A DNA stretch of 64,000 bases from assembly GCA_003671275.1 (NCBI GenBank), contig QWPB01000024.1:62001-126000 (forward strand). Direction: 5' to 3'. The number at the start of each line of letters is the position of its first letter. Position 1 is the first letter of the stretch. The notes beneath the pieces are model-generated. The model saw only the letters and a program-made list of their open reading frames with translations. It ran no database searches and was not told the origin of the DNA. Shown piece after piece: positions 1-9,533 of this stretch. A program made the position numbers and the translations under genes. This DNA is from Planctomycetota bacterium. GTDB taxonomy: Bacteria > Planctomycetota > Planctomycetia > Planctomycetales > Planctomycetaceae.

Positions 1-1
1 T

Positions 2-874
2 GAACCGGCCAACCGGGACAACGCCAGCAACCTGAGCAAGGCGCTGGAGCGGTTCCGTCGGGAAGATCCGACCTTCCACGTGATGAGCGACCCGGAAACG
101 GGCGAAACGCTGATCGCAGGGATGGGCCAGCTGCACCTCGAAATCTACATCGAACGCATCAAGCGCGAGTACAAGTGCGATACCAAGGTGGGCCAGCCGA
201 AGGTTGCGTACAAGGAAACGCCGCAGAAGACGGTCGAGTTCAACTACAAGCACAAGAAGCAGACGGGTGGTTCGGGGCAGTACGCCCACGTGGTCGGGAA
301 GATCTTCCCGCTCCCCGAGGACAACACCAAGAACTACGAGTTCTTCAACAAGATCACGCAGGGCAAGATCCCTGGCCAGTTCATTCCGGCCATCGATTTC
401 GGCTTCCAGCGGGCCTTGGTGAAGGGACCGCTGTGCGAGTGCGAAGTGGTGCGGGTCGGTGCCGAAATCGTCGACGGTAGTTACCACGATGTCGACTCGT
501 CCGAACGTTCGTTCGAAACGTGTGCCTGGCACATCATGCGGGACAACCTGCAGTTGTCCGACATGGCTCTGCTGGAGCCGATCATGAAGCTCGAAATCGA
601 AGTGCCCGAGGAATACCAGGGAACCGTTTCCGGTCACCTGTCCTCGAAGCGCGGCGTGATCGGGCAGACCGGCACCAACATGGGTGTCGCGGTGATCAAC
701 GCCGAAGTCCCGCTGGCCAACATGTTCGACTACGCCAACGAACTGCGGTCGATGACCCAGGGCAAGGGCGGATTCAGCATGGAGTTCGCTTCGTACCAGA
801 AGGTGCCCAAGAACATCCAGGCCGAAGTCGTCGAACGCAGCCGCAAGGAAAAGGCCGAGAAGGCCAAGGGCTAA
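2..874 (+). CDS. fusA: Elongation factor G, C-terminal part (5' truncated by window edge)
   Basis: Open frame from base 2; EF-G domain III-V motifs (GETLIAGMGQLHLEIYIERIKREY, GKIPGQFIPAIDFGFQ, MTQGKGGFSMEFASYQKVP). Confidence 0.95.
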   Translation, partial: EPANRDNASNLSKALERFRREDPTFHVMSDPETGETLIAGMGQLHLEIYIERIKREYKCDTKVGQPKVAYKETPQKTVEFNYKHKKQTGGSGQYAHVVGKIFPLPEDNTKNYEFFNKITQGKIPGQFIPAIDFGFQRALVKGPLCECEVVRVGAEIVDGSYHDVDSSERSFETCAWHIMRDNLQLSDMALLEPIMKLEIEVPEEYQGTVSGHLSSKRGVIGQTGTNMGVAVINAEVPLANMFDYANELRSMTQGKGGFSMEFASYQKVPKNIQAEVVERSRKEKAEKAKG

Positions 875-882
875 GGGAGCTG

Positions 883-910
883 TCAGCGATCAGCCGTCAG
901 CGTTCAGCCA
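883..910. repeat. Four tandem 7-bp units TCAGCGA TCAGCCG TCAGCGT TCAGCCA
   Basis: Direct reading; exact 7-bp phase. Confidence 0.85.
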
Positions 911-950
911 AAGCCCAGGGATGCCCGCAAGGTGTGTCCCTGGGTTTTCT
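911..950 (+). terminator. Rho-independent-type terminator after EF-G gene
   Basis: Stem AAGCCCAGGGA / TCCCTGGGTTT followed by TTCT. Confidence 0.75.
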
Positions 951-960
951 TATAGAAGTG

Positions 961-1036
961 GTCCTTAGTCATTGGTCCTTAGTCATTCGTGGTTTTCACC
1001 AATGACCAAGGACTAAGGACCAATGACCAAGGACTT
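961..1036. repeat. 7-bp-phased near-inverted repeat element
   Basis: GTCCTTA GTCATTG GTCCTTA GTCATTC GTGGTTT TCACCAA TGACCAA GGACTAA GGACCAA TGACCAA GGACTTC. Confidence 0.85.
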
Positions 1037-1043
1037 CCCCCTT

Positions 1044-1943
1044 ATGGTCGACAATCTCCCCCTGCATTCGCTCACTCACGCTGGCATGACCATCGAAGGC
1101 TGGTCGCGCGCAGCGGTGCAGACTTACTGGCGCATCCCGGAACTCAAGATCGGGTTCGACATGGGGGGCAGCCCCTGGTCGTTCATGGGGACGCAGACCT
1201 TCTTCATTACGCATGCTCATCTGGATCATCTGGCTGCGTTGCCGGCCTTTGTCGCCCGTCGCAAGATGATGAAGATGGAGCCGCCGATCATTTATGTCCC
1301 GGAAGAGATCGTCGAGTTTGTCGACCGGATGCTGAAGTCGTGGCAGCGTCTCGATCGGGGCCGGATGCAGTGCGAATTGATTGGTGTCAAACCGGGGGAC
1401 GAGTTCGAGTTGTCTCGCGAACATCTCGTGACGGCTTTCGATACGAAGCACACTGTCCCGTCACGGGGCTATATCATCTGGGAACGACGGCGGAAGCTGA
1501 AGCCGGAGTTTGTGGGTCTCAGCGGGGATCAGATTCGCGACCTGCGGTACAGCGGGATTGATGTCAGTGGTGAGGTCCGCACCCCGCTTATCTGCTACTG
1601 TGGCGACACCGCCCCCGAGGGCCTCGACGCCGATCCGGCGATCTATCAGTCCAAGGTACTCATCACCGAGATGACCTTCTTTCGGCCCGAACACCGCCGT
1701 GACAAGATCCACAAGTTCGGCCACACACATCTGGACGATCTGGTCGAACGGGCTGACAAGTTTCAAAACGAGCTGGTCATTCTGGGCCACTTCAGCACGC
1801 GGTACAGTGATCGGCAGGCCAAATCAGCGATTGACAAACGGTTGCCTGACACGCTCCGGCCACGTGTCAAACTCTGGTGTACGGAAGGTTTGGACAAGCC
1901 TGAACGGAAGCCATCGCCGCCGGATAAGCCGAAGGGGAAGTAG
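1044..1943 (+). CDS. Metallo-beta-lactamase-fold hydrolase (RNase Z-like)
   Basis: [16 protein letters not shown] metal motif; ORF opens at 1023 but that ATG lies in the repeat, so 1044 is preferred. Confidence 0.8.
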   Translation: MVDNLPLHSLTHAGMTIEGWSRAAVQTYWRIPELKIGFDMGGSPWSFMGTQTFFITHAHLDHLAALPAFVARRKMMKMEPPIIYVPEEIVEFVDRMLKSWQRLDRGRMQCELIGVKPGDEFELSREHLVTAFDTKHTVPSRGYIIWERRRKLKPEFVGLSGDQIRDLRYSGIDVSGEVRTPLICYCGDTAPEGLDADPAIYQSKVLITEMTFFRPEHRRDKIHKFGHTHLDDLVERADKFQNELVILGHFSTRYSDRQAKSAIDKRLPDTLRPRVKLWCTEGLDKPERKPSPPDKPKGK

Positions 1944-2055
1944 GGCAGGAGGGATCGGGGAAGAGTGAAGCGACTCTTCACGGCAAACCACGGTCGCTGT
2001 GTTCGGCCCGACCTGCTAGATTCGAGACTCTTTCCGCCTTGTCTCTGATCGCGCC

Positions 2056-4485
2056 ATGTCGTTTCTTCATCCTGCTTTGATTGCTGGCCTGAGCCTGGCT
2101 GTTCTGCCGGTGATTCTGCATTTCCTGATGAAGCAGAAGCCGAAGCGGCTGATATTTCCCGCGCTCCGACTGATTCAGAAACAGCAGAAACAGAACACGC
2201 GCCGATTTCGGTTACGGCATTTCTGGTTGCTCTTTTTGCGAATGCTGGCCCTTGCATTGCTGGCGTTATGCCTGGCTCGACCATCTCTGCCACCCGCCAA
2301 CTACGCGTTCAGTGGCTGGGAGTGGGGAACATTGGGGCTCGTCGTCGGTGGGGGGCTGACCGCTTACTTCAGCCTGCTCCACCGCTGGAAAAATCAAGGC
2401 ATGGGAAGGGCCCAACTGCTCGAGCGCCGGACCAGCGCTCGACTCTGGACCACCATGGGGGTGCTGGCCTTACTGGCACTGACCGTGGGGTGGCCCTATC
2501 AGCGGAGGGTCTGGGGCGAGATCAAAGATCCGGCCCCTGTTGCCAATCTTCATTTGCCGGTGGCTGCTATTTGGCTGTTCGACACCAGTCAGAGCATGTC
2601 CTATACGCAGGAAGGCAAGACCCGCCTGGATGCCGCGCGGACGCTGGCGCTCAATCACCTGGGGGACATGCCCAGCGGCAGTCGACTGGCTGTGGCTGAC
2701 AGCTCCGCCGACAATCCGATCATCTTTCAGTCCACACTGAGTACCGCCCAGACCCGAGTCGAATCGCTGGAGCCACACTCAGTCTCATTGACCCTCAATG
2801 ACCGGCTGCGAGCCGCACTGCAGGCCCAGCTTGACGACCGCAATCGCACGCTGACCGAAAGCGGTGCCAGTGCCGAAGAAGCCCATCGTGATCGCTTCAT
2901 CCGACGGGTCTACATCTTCACCGACCTGGCCCGCAGTGCCTGGGGCGCGGGTGTATCTCAGGCACTCCGCAATGACCTGGACAAGCTGAAAGAGGTTGAT
3001 GTCTATCTGATTGATGTGGGCGAACTGCAGGCCCAGAACGTGGCCGTTACGCAGGTGGGGATCTCCCGCCAGCGGATTTCCCGCGGCGGCAGCCTCGACG
3101 TGCAAGCCACCATCAGCAGCGTCGGGGTCTCGGAAGAAGTCACCGTGAAACTTCAGCTGGCCGATGCCCGGGGCCAACTGATTTCACGTGGCGACCTGCG
3201 GGTTAAACTGGATGGATCACCCGTTCAGGTCGAGTTTCCCCGGTTGAAAGGGCTGACTGGCCCCGTAGTGCATGGTCTGGTGCAGGTCGATCGGGGGGAT
3301 CCTTTGATGATCGACAATACCCGGTACTTCACCACGATCGCCGGGCCACCGACGCGCGTTCTGATCGTGACGCCCGAATCGCTGCGAGCCAGCCAGATCC
3401 GGTTTGCTCTGGCGCCGTTTCTCGAAGGCGATGGTGAAGTCAATGTCTTCGCTCCCGAAATCATCACACCGCATCGGCTCACCGAAGATCTGATTCGCCA
3501 GTCGGAGATCATCTGGCTGCAGGATCTCCCTCAACTGTCAGATCTGCTATGGACCGCACTGGCGAAACATGTGGAGCAGGGACACGGACTGATCGTCACG
3601 CTGGGGGACGATCGGATCGATCCGGTCGCCTACAACCGGACTGCGGCTCAAGTCTGCCTGCCCGCGTCGCTCGATGTGTGGAAGCCCAAGTCCGTGTTCC
3701 ACCTGTTATTCCCGAATCGTGTTCACCCTTTGTTCGGAGAGTACCGCGAGCAGGATCAGAACTGGGCGGTCCTGGAAAGCGATATCCGCATTGCCCGCTT
3801 CTGGAAGGTGGTTCCCGCCGGTGGAGCGACCGTCATTGTGAACTACGATGACAAGGACCGTTCGCCCGCAGTACTCGAACGCCCCTTTGGCAAGGGACGC
3901 GTGCTGATGTTTACCTCGGGCACACATTTGCCGGACAACCCGTCACAGCGCTGGAACAATTTCCCGACACCGCTGGTCGGCTCCTGGATGTGGATCGCCT
4001 TCGTGCAGCAACTGGCCGATTATGGCTCGGGCGGCGGTGTGGAACTGTTCAACCATCAGGCTGGTGAAGAGGTCACGATCACGCTGCCAGCCAGCCCAGC
4101 CGAGCGTCAGGTCTGGTTGCAGGAACCTGGACTGCTCAAGAGCCCTCGAACCATTCCGCCCGATGGGACCACACTGACGGCGACTCGTACGGACGCTGTC
4201 GGCCATTACACCGTGCAGGAAGGGATTGACCAGCTGCGACCGGTGACGGGCTTCAGTGCGAATTTGCCACCCGCCGAGTCCGATCTGACGCGGTCCACTC
4301 CGGAGCAGCTCAATGAAATGCTGGGCGCGGACCGTTATCAACTGGCGCGGTCGATTGATGAATTGAAAGCCAATATCCGATCATCCGACCTGGGGCAGGA
4401 AGTCTTTCCGATCCTGCTGGTTGTCCTGATGGTGGTCTTTGGTGGCGAGCACCTGGTTGCGAATCGATTTTACGAAGAGACGTAG
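2056..4485 (+). CDS. BatA-domain / vWA-like membrane protein
   Basis: N-terminal MSFLHPALIAGLSLAVLPVILHFLMKQKPKRLIFPALRLI (BatA-type); DTSQSMSYTQEGKTRLDAAR vWA MIDAS-like; C-terminal TM. Confidence 0.85.
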   Translation: MSFLHPALIAGLSLAVLPVILHFLMKQKPKRLIFPALRLIQKQQKQNTRRFRLRHFWLLFLRMLALALLALCLARPSLPPANYAFSGWEWGTLGLVVGGGLTAYFSLLHRWKNQGMGRAQLLERRTSARLWTTMGVLALLALTVGWPYQRRVWGEIKDPAPVANLHLPVAAIWLFDTSQSMSYTQEGKTRLDAARTLALNHLGDMPSGSRLAVADSSADNPIIFQSTLSTAQTRVESLEPHSVSLTLNDRLRAALQAQLDDRNRTLTESGASAEEAHRDRFIRRVYIFTDLARSAWGAGVSQALRNDLDKLKEVDVYLIDVGELQAQNVAVTQVGISRQRISRGGSLDVQATISSVGVSEEVTVKLQLADARGQLISRGDLRVKLDGSPVQVEFPRLKGLTGPVVHGLVQVDRGDPLMIDNTRYFTTIAGPPTRVLIVTPESLRASQIRFALAPFLEGDGEVNVFAPEIITPHRLTEDLIRQSEIIWLQDLPQLSDLLWTALAKHVEQGHGLIVTLGDDRIDPVAYNRTAAQVCLPASLDVWKPKSVFHLLFPNRVHPLFGEYREQDQNWAVLESDIRIARFWKVVPAGGATVIVNYDDKDRSPAVLERPFGKGRVLMFTSGTHLPDNPSQRWNNFPTPLVGSWMWIAFVQQLADYGSGGGVELFNHQAGEEVTITLPASPAERQVWLQEPGLLKSPRTIPPDGTTLTATRTDAVGHYTVQEGIDQLRPVTGFSANLPPAESDLTRSTPEQLNEMLGADRYQLARSIDELKANIRSSDLGQEVFPILLVVLMVVFGGEHLVANRFYEET

Positions 4486-4495
4486 CTCGGGTGAA

Positions 4496-4633
4496 TCAAG
4501 ACTTGCTGCCGAATCGTGCGAAGTACCATGCCAAAATCACAATCGCCAAGGCGAACGCGGTGAAATCGCCAGTGGTGCTATTCGCCCAGCCTTGAGAAAT
4601 GACCGGCACAATTCGGTCGAGAAACTTGTCCAT
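4496..4633 (-). CDS. Small single-TM protein, 45 aa (not in ORF track)
   Basis: ATG..TGA translation MDKFLDRIVPVISQGWANSTTGDFTAFALAIVILAWYFARFGSKS; GGAG about 6 nt upstream of ATG. Confidence 0.6.
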   Translation of the reverse strand: MDKFLDRIVPVISQGWANSTTGDFTAFALAIVILAWYFARFGSKS

Positions 4634-4762
4634 GCTCACTCCGCAGTCGGGGGATGTTCCCCAAGACTAGTTCGCCCGGCCACATGTGCGTAAAAATCAA
4701 CACGCCGGCTGTCGAATCACGACAGCCGGCGATGGGTGGTAGGGATTGTAGGGGACTCGAAG

Positions 4763-5698
4763 CTACTTCCCCTTGGGGTCCAGGTTGGCATCCAGATCGC
4801 TGTCACTTACGTGGGATTCGATTCCGTGGGCCGGCACCTCTGCTTTCGCCAGCCAGACGATGCCATTCAGTACCACCTTACGGAAGTTCTCATTTCCCCA
4901 GTTGTCGTGGAAGTGGCCGCCGGTGAAGCCCAGACCTCGTCCGCCATCCTTCCGTTCGACCGTCCACATCATCGCCTCTGAGCGGCCAGCGTTCGCCTGG
5001 ATATGTGTGTACGGCCCCTTGGGGTAGACGTACGGACCATTACGCACAGCCTCACTGGGTGTTGCCACCAGAATCGGCTGGAACTTGACGTCCCCCGCCA
5101 TGGCTGCGGCGTTCCCCGGTAGATCCTCGACAAACCGCATGTTGAAATACCACTCATCCTTAATCTGAAACGGCTTCACGCCACGCGTAATCGGATGATC
5201 CGGGAAGTCAGAAAACTGTGGTTCCCAGATTGGATTGCACGAGAACATATTCTCGTAGTACCCCCCAATCCATTTTCTGAACTCGCCTCCCGCCTGATCA
5301 GCGACGACTTCGACGCCGTAATGCATACAGCCGATGCCAACACCGTTTCGGGTCCACTCCTCAGCCAGTTTAAGCCGTCGACCGTTCTCCAATACCAGTT
5401 CGTGCCGCCCACCGCCGTCCATGTAGAAGACGATTGCCGCTGCCCCGTCAAACACCGACTCGTCCTGTGGCCAGCCGTTTAATACCACCTCCACCTTCAC
5501 CAGTGGAGAGTCCTTCAAGCAGCGGGCGAGCAACTGGCTTCCGGCGTTGAACTCGTGCATCCGCTTGGGGTGAGAAGGCTTCCCGGCGACGATGACGACC
5601 TTTTTGAGGTCCTCGGCGGCCCAGACCGCTGAGCCGCACCAGAGTGCCGCCAGCGAGACGATCAGAGTTCGGAATACGACATGCATGGATGACCTCAT
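4763..5698 (-). CDS. ThuA-domain protein with signal peptide
   Basis: VVIVAGKPSHPKRMHEFNAG..., GIGCMHYGVE, GRGLGFTGGHFHDNWGNENFRK. Confidence 0.85.
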   Translation of the reverse strand: MRSSMHVVFRTLIVSLAALWCGSAVWAAEDLKKVVIVAGKPSHPKRMHEFNAGSQLLARCLKDSPLVKVEVVLNGWPQDESVFDGAAAIVFYMDGGGRHELVLENGRRLKLAEEWTRNGVGIGCMHYGVEVVADQAGGEFRKWIGGYYENMFSCNPIWEPQFSDFPDHPITRGVKPFQIKDEWYFNMRFVEDLPGNAAAMAGDVKFQPILVATPSEAVRNGPYVYPKGPYTHIQANAGRSEAMMWTVERKDGGRGLGFTGGHFHDNWGNENFRKVVLNGIVWLAKAEVPAHGIESHVSDSDLDANLDPKGK

Positions 5699-5776
5699 TC
5701 AGGGGGCGGCAATGGAATTCGCGAACCCGGATTCTGCTCACTAGCTTCGCCCGGGAGCAAGTCTGCCTGTTCAGAG

Positions 5777-6877
5777 TCAGACCGTCAACAACGCACCACG
5801 CCCAATCCGACCTAGGTCATGGCAGAGGGCCTCCAGACAGAGTGGAATCGGCATCGACGCACTCAGATTCATTTCCGCCGTCAGACATCGTTCCAGCATC
5901 AGCCCCCAGCGGTCATCGCAGATCAGGTCTCCTGCTGCGTTCTGGCGAACCGGGGTGATGAGTGCCGTCTCCGCCGTCGACCCCCCTGTATCGACTCCGA
6001 GCAATTGGCGGTAAAAGTCCACCATGAAGCGGACTAGCCACAGTGCGGAACGCCGCTGTGAAGCGGGATCACCGCCCAGTTCTTCCATCGTGGCCAACAA
6101 CAATGCGGCAGTTGCCTGTGAGTCGAGATCTTTCGCAGCCAGTTCCCGACAGACGCGCTCCCGCACCGACCGCCAGTCCCCGGACTGCAACTGGGATGCT
6201 GTTGCCAGGCTACCGTCGCTGAGGCTGGCTAGTAGTTGGGCTGCATCGCGATCCGGGGCAATCCCTTCCTGGAGGATCAGGTCAGTCAGGTCATTTGATG
6301 GCAATGGCGAGAACAGCACCTGATGACATCGGGAGCGAATCGTGGTCAATATCGACTCAGTCTCAGGGACGATTAGAAACATGACCGACCCGGAAGGCGG
6401 CTCCTCCAGTGTTTTGAGGAGGGCGTTGGCCCCCGCGTCGTTCATTGTTTCTGCATCGTCAATGATCGCCACCCGCCGCATGGCCGACATGGGTCGCAGT
6501 GCCAGATCATGGCACAGACCTTCTCTCCCGCGCCGGTCCGGGGCTCCGATCAGCAGATCAATCGGCAACTCGGCCCGCCCCTCCGGCTTGTTGACCAGCA
6601 TCAGGTCCGGATGCGAGTGGGCCAGGACTTGCTTGCAGGCGGGACATTCTCCGCAGGCTTGCAGGTCCTCCGGCGGATGTCGGGTACAAAACAGGCACTG
6701 GGTCACTCGTAAAGCAAACGTCCGCTTCCCAATTCCCGGCGGTCCCACCAGCAGAAAGGCGTGCGCCAGCCGGCCTCGACGAATGGCACGCCGAAACATT
6801 TCTACCTGACGGTGATGACCACGCAGGGATTCCCAGACCACAGAGACCTCAACGGGACAGACACAAACGCCGAACAT
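5777..6877 (-). CDS. holB: DNA polymerase III subunit delta'
   Basis: AHAFLLVGPPGIGKRTFA Walker A, zinc Cys cluster (CLFC...CGECPAC), DDAETMNDAGANALLKTLEEPP. Confidence 0.9.
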   Translation of the reverse strand: MFGVCVCPVEVSVVWESLRGHHRQVEMFRRAIRRGRLAHAFLLVGPPGIGKRTFALRVTQCLFCTRHPPEDLQACGECPACKQVLAHSHPDLMLVNKPEGRAELPIDLLIGAPDRRGREGLCHDLALRPMSAMRRVAIIDDAETMNDAGANALLKTLEEPPSGSVMFLIVPETESILTTIRSRCHQVLFSPLPSNDLTDLILQEGIAPDRDAAQLLASLSDGSLATASQLQSGDWRSVRERVCRELAAKDLDSQATAALLLATMEELGGDPASQRRSALWLVRFMVDFYRQLLGVDTGGSTAETALITPVRQNAAGDLICDDRWGLMLERCLTAEMNLSASMPIPLCLEALCHDLGRIGRGALLTV

Positions 6878-6944
6878 CGCTCCGGGGACACTCGAAACAT
6901 ACTGTCCCCCGGCTTATGAAACAATTGCGGCAAGCAGATTGGGA

Positions 6945-7008
6945 TGTCGCCGTAAAAAACACCCGCAGGATGGTCACCACTGGAAACGCCAGTGATTGAC
7001 ATCCTGCG
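6945..7008 (-). terminator. Rho-independent-type terminator for the minus-strand 7160-10206 genes
   Basis: CGCAGGATG(6964-6972)...CACTGG(6978-6983) AAACG CCAGTG(6989-6994)...CATCCTGCG(7000-7008); followed on minus strand by GGTGTTTTTTA. Confidence 0.7.
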
Positions 7009-7159
7009 ATCAGCACCCATTGCAAATCGAGATTTCGAGTTCGAGGAAGCGCTGGAGTTTGCTCGTGTCTGGTATCAACCAACGGAAAGTGTTTGGCCGC
7101 AGGATTTCACAACCCGGAGGTGAACCGACGAGGCTGCCTTCGTCCTCCCGGATGCCGCA

Positions 7160-7849
7160 CTAGACCTTAGAGCCGGGAGCTGCGGTATTCACCCGTTCCG
7201 TTTTGCGATTCGGGCTGTCGTCGGCTCCCAGGGGTTCTTCCGAGGGCAAGACTTGGGCGACGTCCACGCGATTCTCGTCCCCGCCAAAGGCCGTCAGATA
7301 GCCAAGGATCTCCTGGTAATGGCCATAGACCCGCATCGAGTCGAAGCGGGTGACGAACCGCGTGCGGTCGCGGCTGTTGAGGCGAGTCCAAGCCACGATG
7401 GCCTTGTCGATGGCCCCCGTGAGGACCAGGGCGTGAGTGCTCTTGAGTTTCAGCTGAGACTGCAGCGGGATGTCCGCATCGCTGCCATCGAGGGCGAACG
7501 GTAACGACAGCAGTCCGCCCGACTGGTTCTGGACATCGTCCCCGCCAAAGGGACGATCTCCGATGTCGAGTGTGGCCTTGGCGTCGATGGCCTTCTCGAT
7601 CTTGTCGCCCAGGGGCGCGTTGTCCGGGTTGTGCGTCACTCGCCGCCGCCAGCGATCACAGTAGACGAGCAACTTCACCAGATGATCGCGTGTCGGATTG
7701 TCGAATCCGCCGCGATCCGAGAGTTCGTCGTTCGCCAGCAGTTCTGCTCGCAATGTGAAGAGCGGCGAAAGAGCGGCGGCGATATGCAGGTTTCGCAGCG
7801 TGACAATCGCACGACGAAACTGTTCTTGACCAGGGTCACCGATGGGCAT
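7160..7849 (-). CDS. Hypothetical protein
   Basis: 229-aa ORF with no recognised motif; terminator downstream. Confidence 0.7.
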   Translation of the reverse strand: MPIGDPGQEQFRRAIVTLRNLHIAAALSPLFTLRAELLANDELSDRGGFDNPTRDHLVKLLVYCDRWRRRVTHNPDNAPLGDKIEKAIDAKATLDIGDRPFGGDDVQNQSGGLLSLPFALDGSDADIPLQSQLKLKSTHALVLTGAIDKAIVAWTRLNSRDRTRFVTRFDSMRVYGHYQEILGYLTAFGGDENRVDVAQVLPSEEPLGADDSPNRKTERVNTAAPGSKV

Positions 7850-7950
7850 GGGAAGGACTCATGGAGGATGAAGGGGGATTGGTCACTTAGTCTTTGGTTC
7901 AAATGTCAGTCGGGGTGAACTGAAGTTCGAATCCGCATCGACTCTGAGGA

Positions 7951-8418
7951 CTAGACCTTGGTCGTCAGAGGTGCGGCCTCGTCAACGCGCGAGTCGATGG
8001 CCGTCCGCACGCGATGGATCACTTGCCGCGTGCGGGAGTCGGGATCGTCTTTCAATTTGTCGAGTTCGTCGTCGAGGAACATGCCGCGGAGCGTATCAAG
8101 TGTTGCCACACGTCCCTCGGATTGGCGGAGTTCAAGTAGCTGATCTGCTTCATCCAGGTGGCGGGGAAACGGGGCGGTGGCCATCGAGGCCGCGCCTCCT
8201 GTCTGGAAATTGGTTCGCCCCCAGCGGCGTTTCACGATTTTCCAGATCAGCATCAGTCCCCAGCCGCCGACTCCTCCGCTCAATGCGGTGCCACCGATGA
8301 TTCCCAGGGAGGACAACACGGTCATCCACGTGGGAAGGCTCTCCACGATCCGTTCCACCCCAGTGGGCGAAGGCACGATGACACGTGGTACCCTTGTGGG
8401 CGGGCGGGGTGGTGTCAC
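7951..8418 (-). CDS. Hypothetical single-TM protein
   Basis: 155-aa ORF with one hydrophobic segment (WMTVLSSLGIIGGTALSGGVGGWGLMLIWKIV). Confidence 0.65.
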   Translation of the reverse strand: MTPPRPPTRVPRVIVPSPTGVERIVESLPTWMTVLSSLGIIGGTALSGGVGGWGLMLIWKIVKRRWGRTNFQTGGAASMATAPFPRHLDEADQLLELRQSEGRVATLDTLRGMFLDDELDKLKDDPDSRTRQVIHRVRTAIDSRVDEAAPLTTKV

Positions 8419-8432
8419 TGGCTGTGGGGCGG

Positions 8433-9533
8433 TTAACTGGACGGGGGGGCATGCACCGGGGTTGGCGGAGTCATTGTCAGGCCCAATTCACGTAACAGCC
8501 ACTCCGGTCCCTGATACCCCTCGATCCGCCGGGTATCCGCCAAGAACACCGGAACGGAAAGGATTCCGCTCTGTCCGGATTCGCGTGGCTGTTGATCGAT
8601 GTCCCGCATCACGATTCGGAAACGCTTTTCGAGTGTTTGACGAAAACCTGGATGCCGCTGGAGATCCTGCTGAAACGCCAGACAGGGACCACACCAACTG
8701 GCCGACCAGACCGTGAGCACAGGCCGCTCGCTCACCACGGGTCCGGCTTGGGGAAGCGGGTGATGCCAGGGGCACCCCACACAGTCACAAGTCGTCCCGA
8801 CACGCAGCCGCGACTGTTCCCAGTTTGTCCAGTCAGCCAACAATTGAGGCAACTCAACCTGGTAGACCGCGGGCAGTGACTGCGACAGCGGGCGTTCCGC
8901 TTGCTGGACTCGCAGCAGATCGGACCGGGGCCGCTGCAGCAACAGATACTCCACGAGCGAAAATCCTTCGGCGTATAGCTGCTGCGTGGATGTCGAAGAT
9001 GTCGGATAGCTCATGGCATCGATCGTCTCGGAGGTCAGTATCCGTCGCCGGGAGAGACGTAACTGGGATCGCAGCTGAGCGTGAGACGGGGCGGATTCCG
9101 CTACGGACGCGCATCCTTCATCCAGCCAGCGGGGCAGGGCCCGACGAACGAGCGACGCCCGTACGGCATGATCGACCTCATGGGGTAAGACATCCCGCAG
9201 CACCGTATTCCGGTCGCCAAGCACAGTCATCTGCCAGCCGAAGACTTCCCCCTCGGCCAGGCGATACCGGGTGACACCCTGACCGGATCTCTGTGACCCG
9301 GACCATTCAATCGGACAAGGCTGGTACCATGGCCCTGGAAGGGGATGTCCCGACCAGAAATTGGCCGATCGATCGCGGGCCACTTCCGCGGCATGCTGCA
9401 ATTCCAAGTCAGAGCAGATGAAGTTCTGAGCCCGAAGCGTCTGGGGATGCAGGCTGAGACCCAGCAGCAGAGCCCACCGCAACATGCGGGACAGCTGCGG
9501 GACAGCTTCCGGGCAAAGCGGCAAGGTAGTCAT
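8433..9533 (-). CDS. Secreted HExxH metallopeptidase-like domain fused to C-terminal thioredoxin domain
   Basis: VLPHEVDHAVRASLVRRALPRWLDEGCA (HExxH plus WLDEG) and VWSASWCGPCLAFQQDL; signal peptide; ORF opens at 9647, likely start 9533 or 9488. Confidence 0.75.
   Translation of the reverse strand: MTTLPLCPEAVPQLSRMLRWALLLGLSLHPQTLRAQNFICSDLELQHAAEVARDRSANFWSGHPLPGPWYQPCPIEWSGSQRSGQGVTRYRLAEGEVFGWQMTVLGDRNTVLRDVLPHEVDHAVRASLVRRALPRWLDEGCASVAESAPSHAQLRSQLRLSRRRILTSETIDAMSYPTSSTSTQQLYAEGFSLVEYLLLQRPRSDLLRVQQAERPLSQSLPAVYQVELPQLLADWTNWEQSRLRVGTTCDCVGCPWHHPLPQAGPVVSERPVLTVWSASWCGPCLAFQQDLQRHPGFRQTLEKRFRIVMRDIDQQPRESGQSGILSVPVFLADTRRIEGYQGPEWLLRELGLTMTPPTPVHAPPSS

Noticed and set aside
996-1451. 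Minus-strand ORF ending ...[12 protein letters not shown]
   Set aside because: Antisense to the MBL-fold gene; the repetitive end is the translated heptad repeat.
6992-7123. 43-codon GTG-started plus-strand ORF (VIDILRSAPIANRDFEFEEALEFARVWYQ...)
   Set aside because: No ATG, overlaps the terminator-like hairpin and lacks a clear SD; not enough to call a gene.
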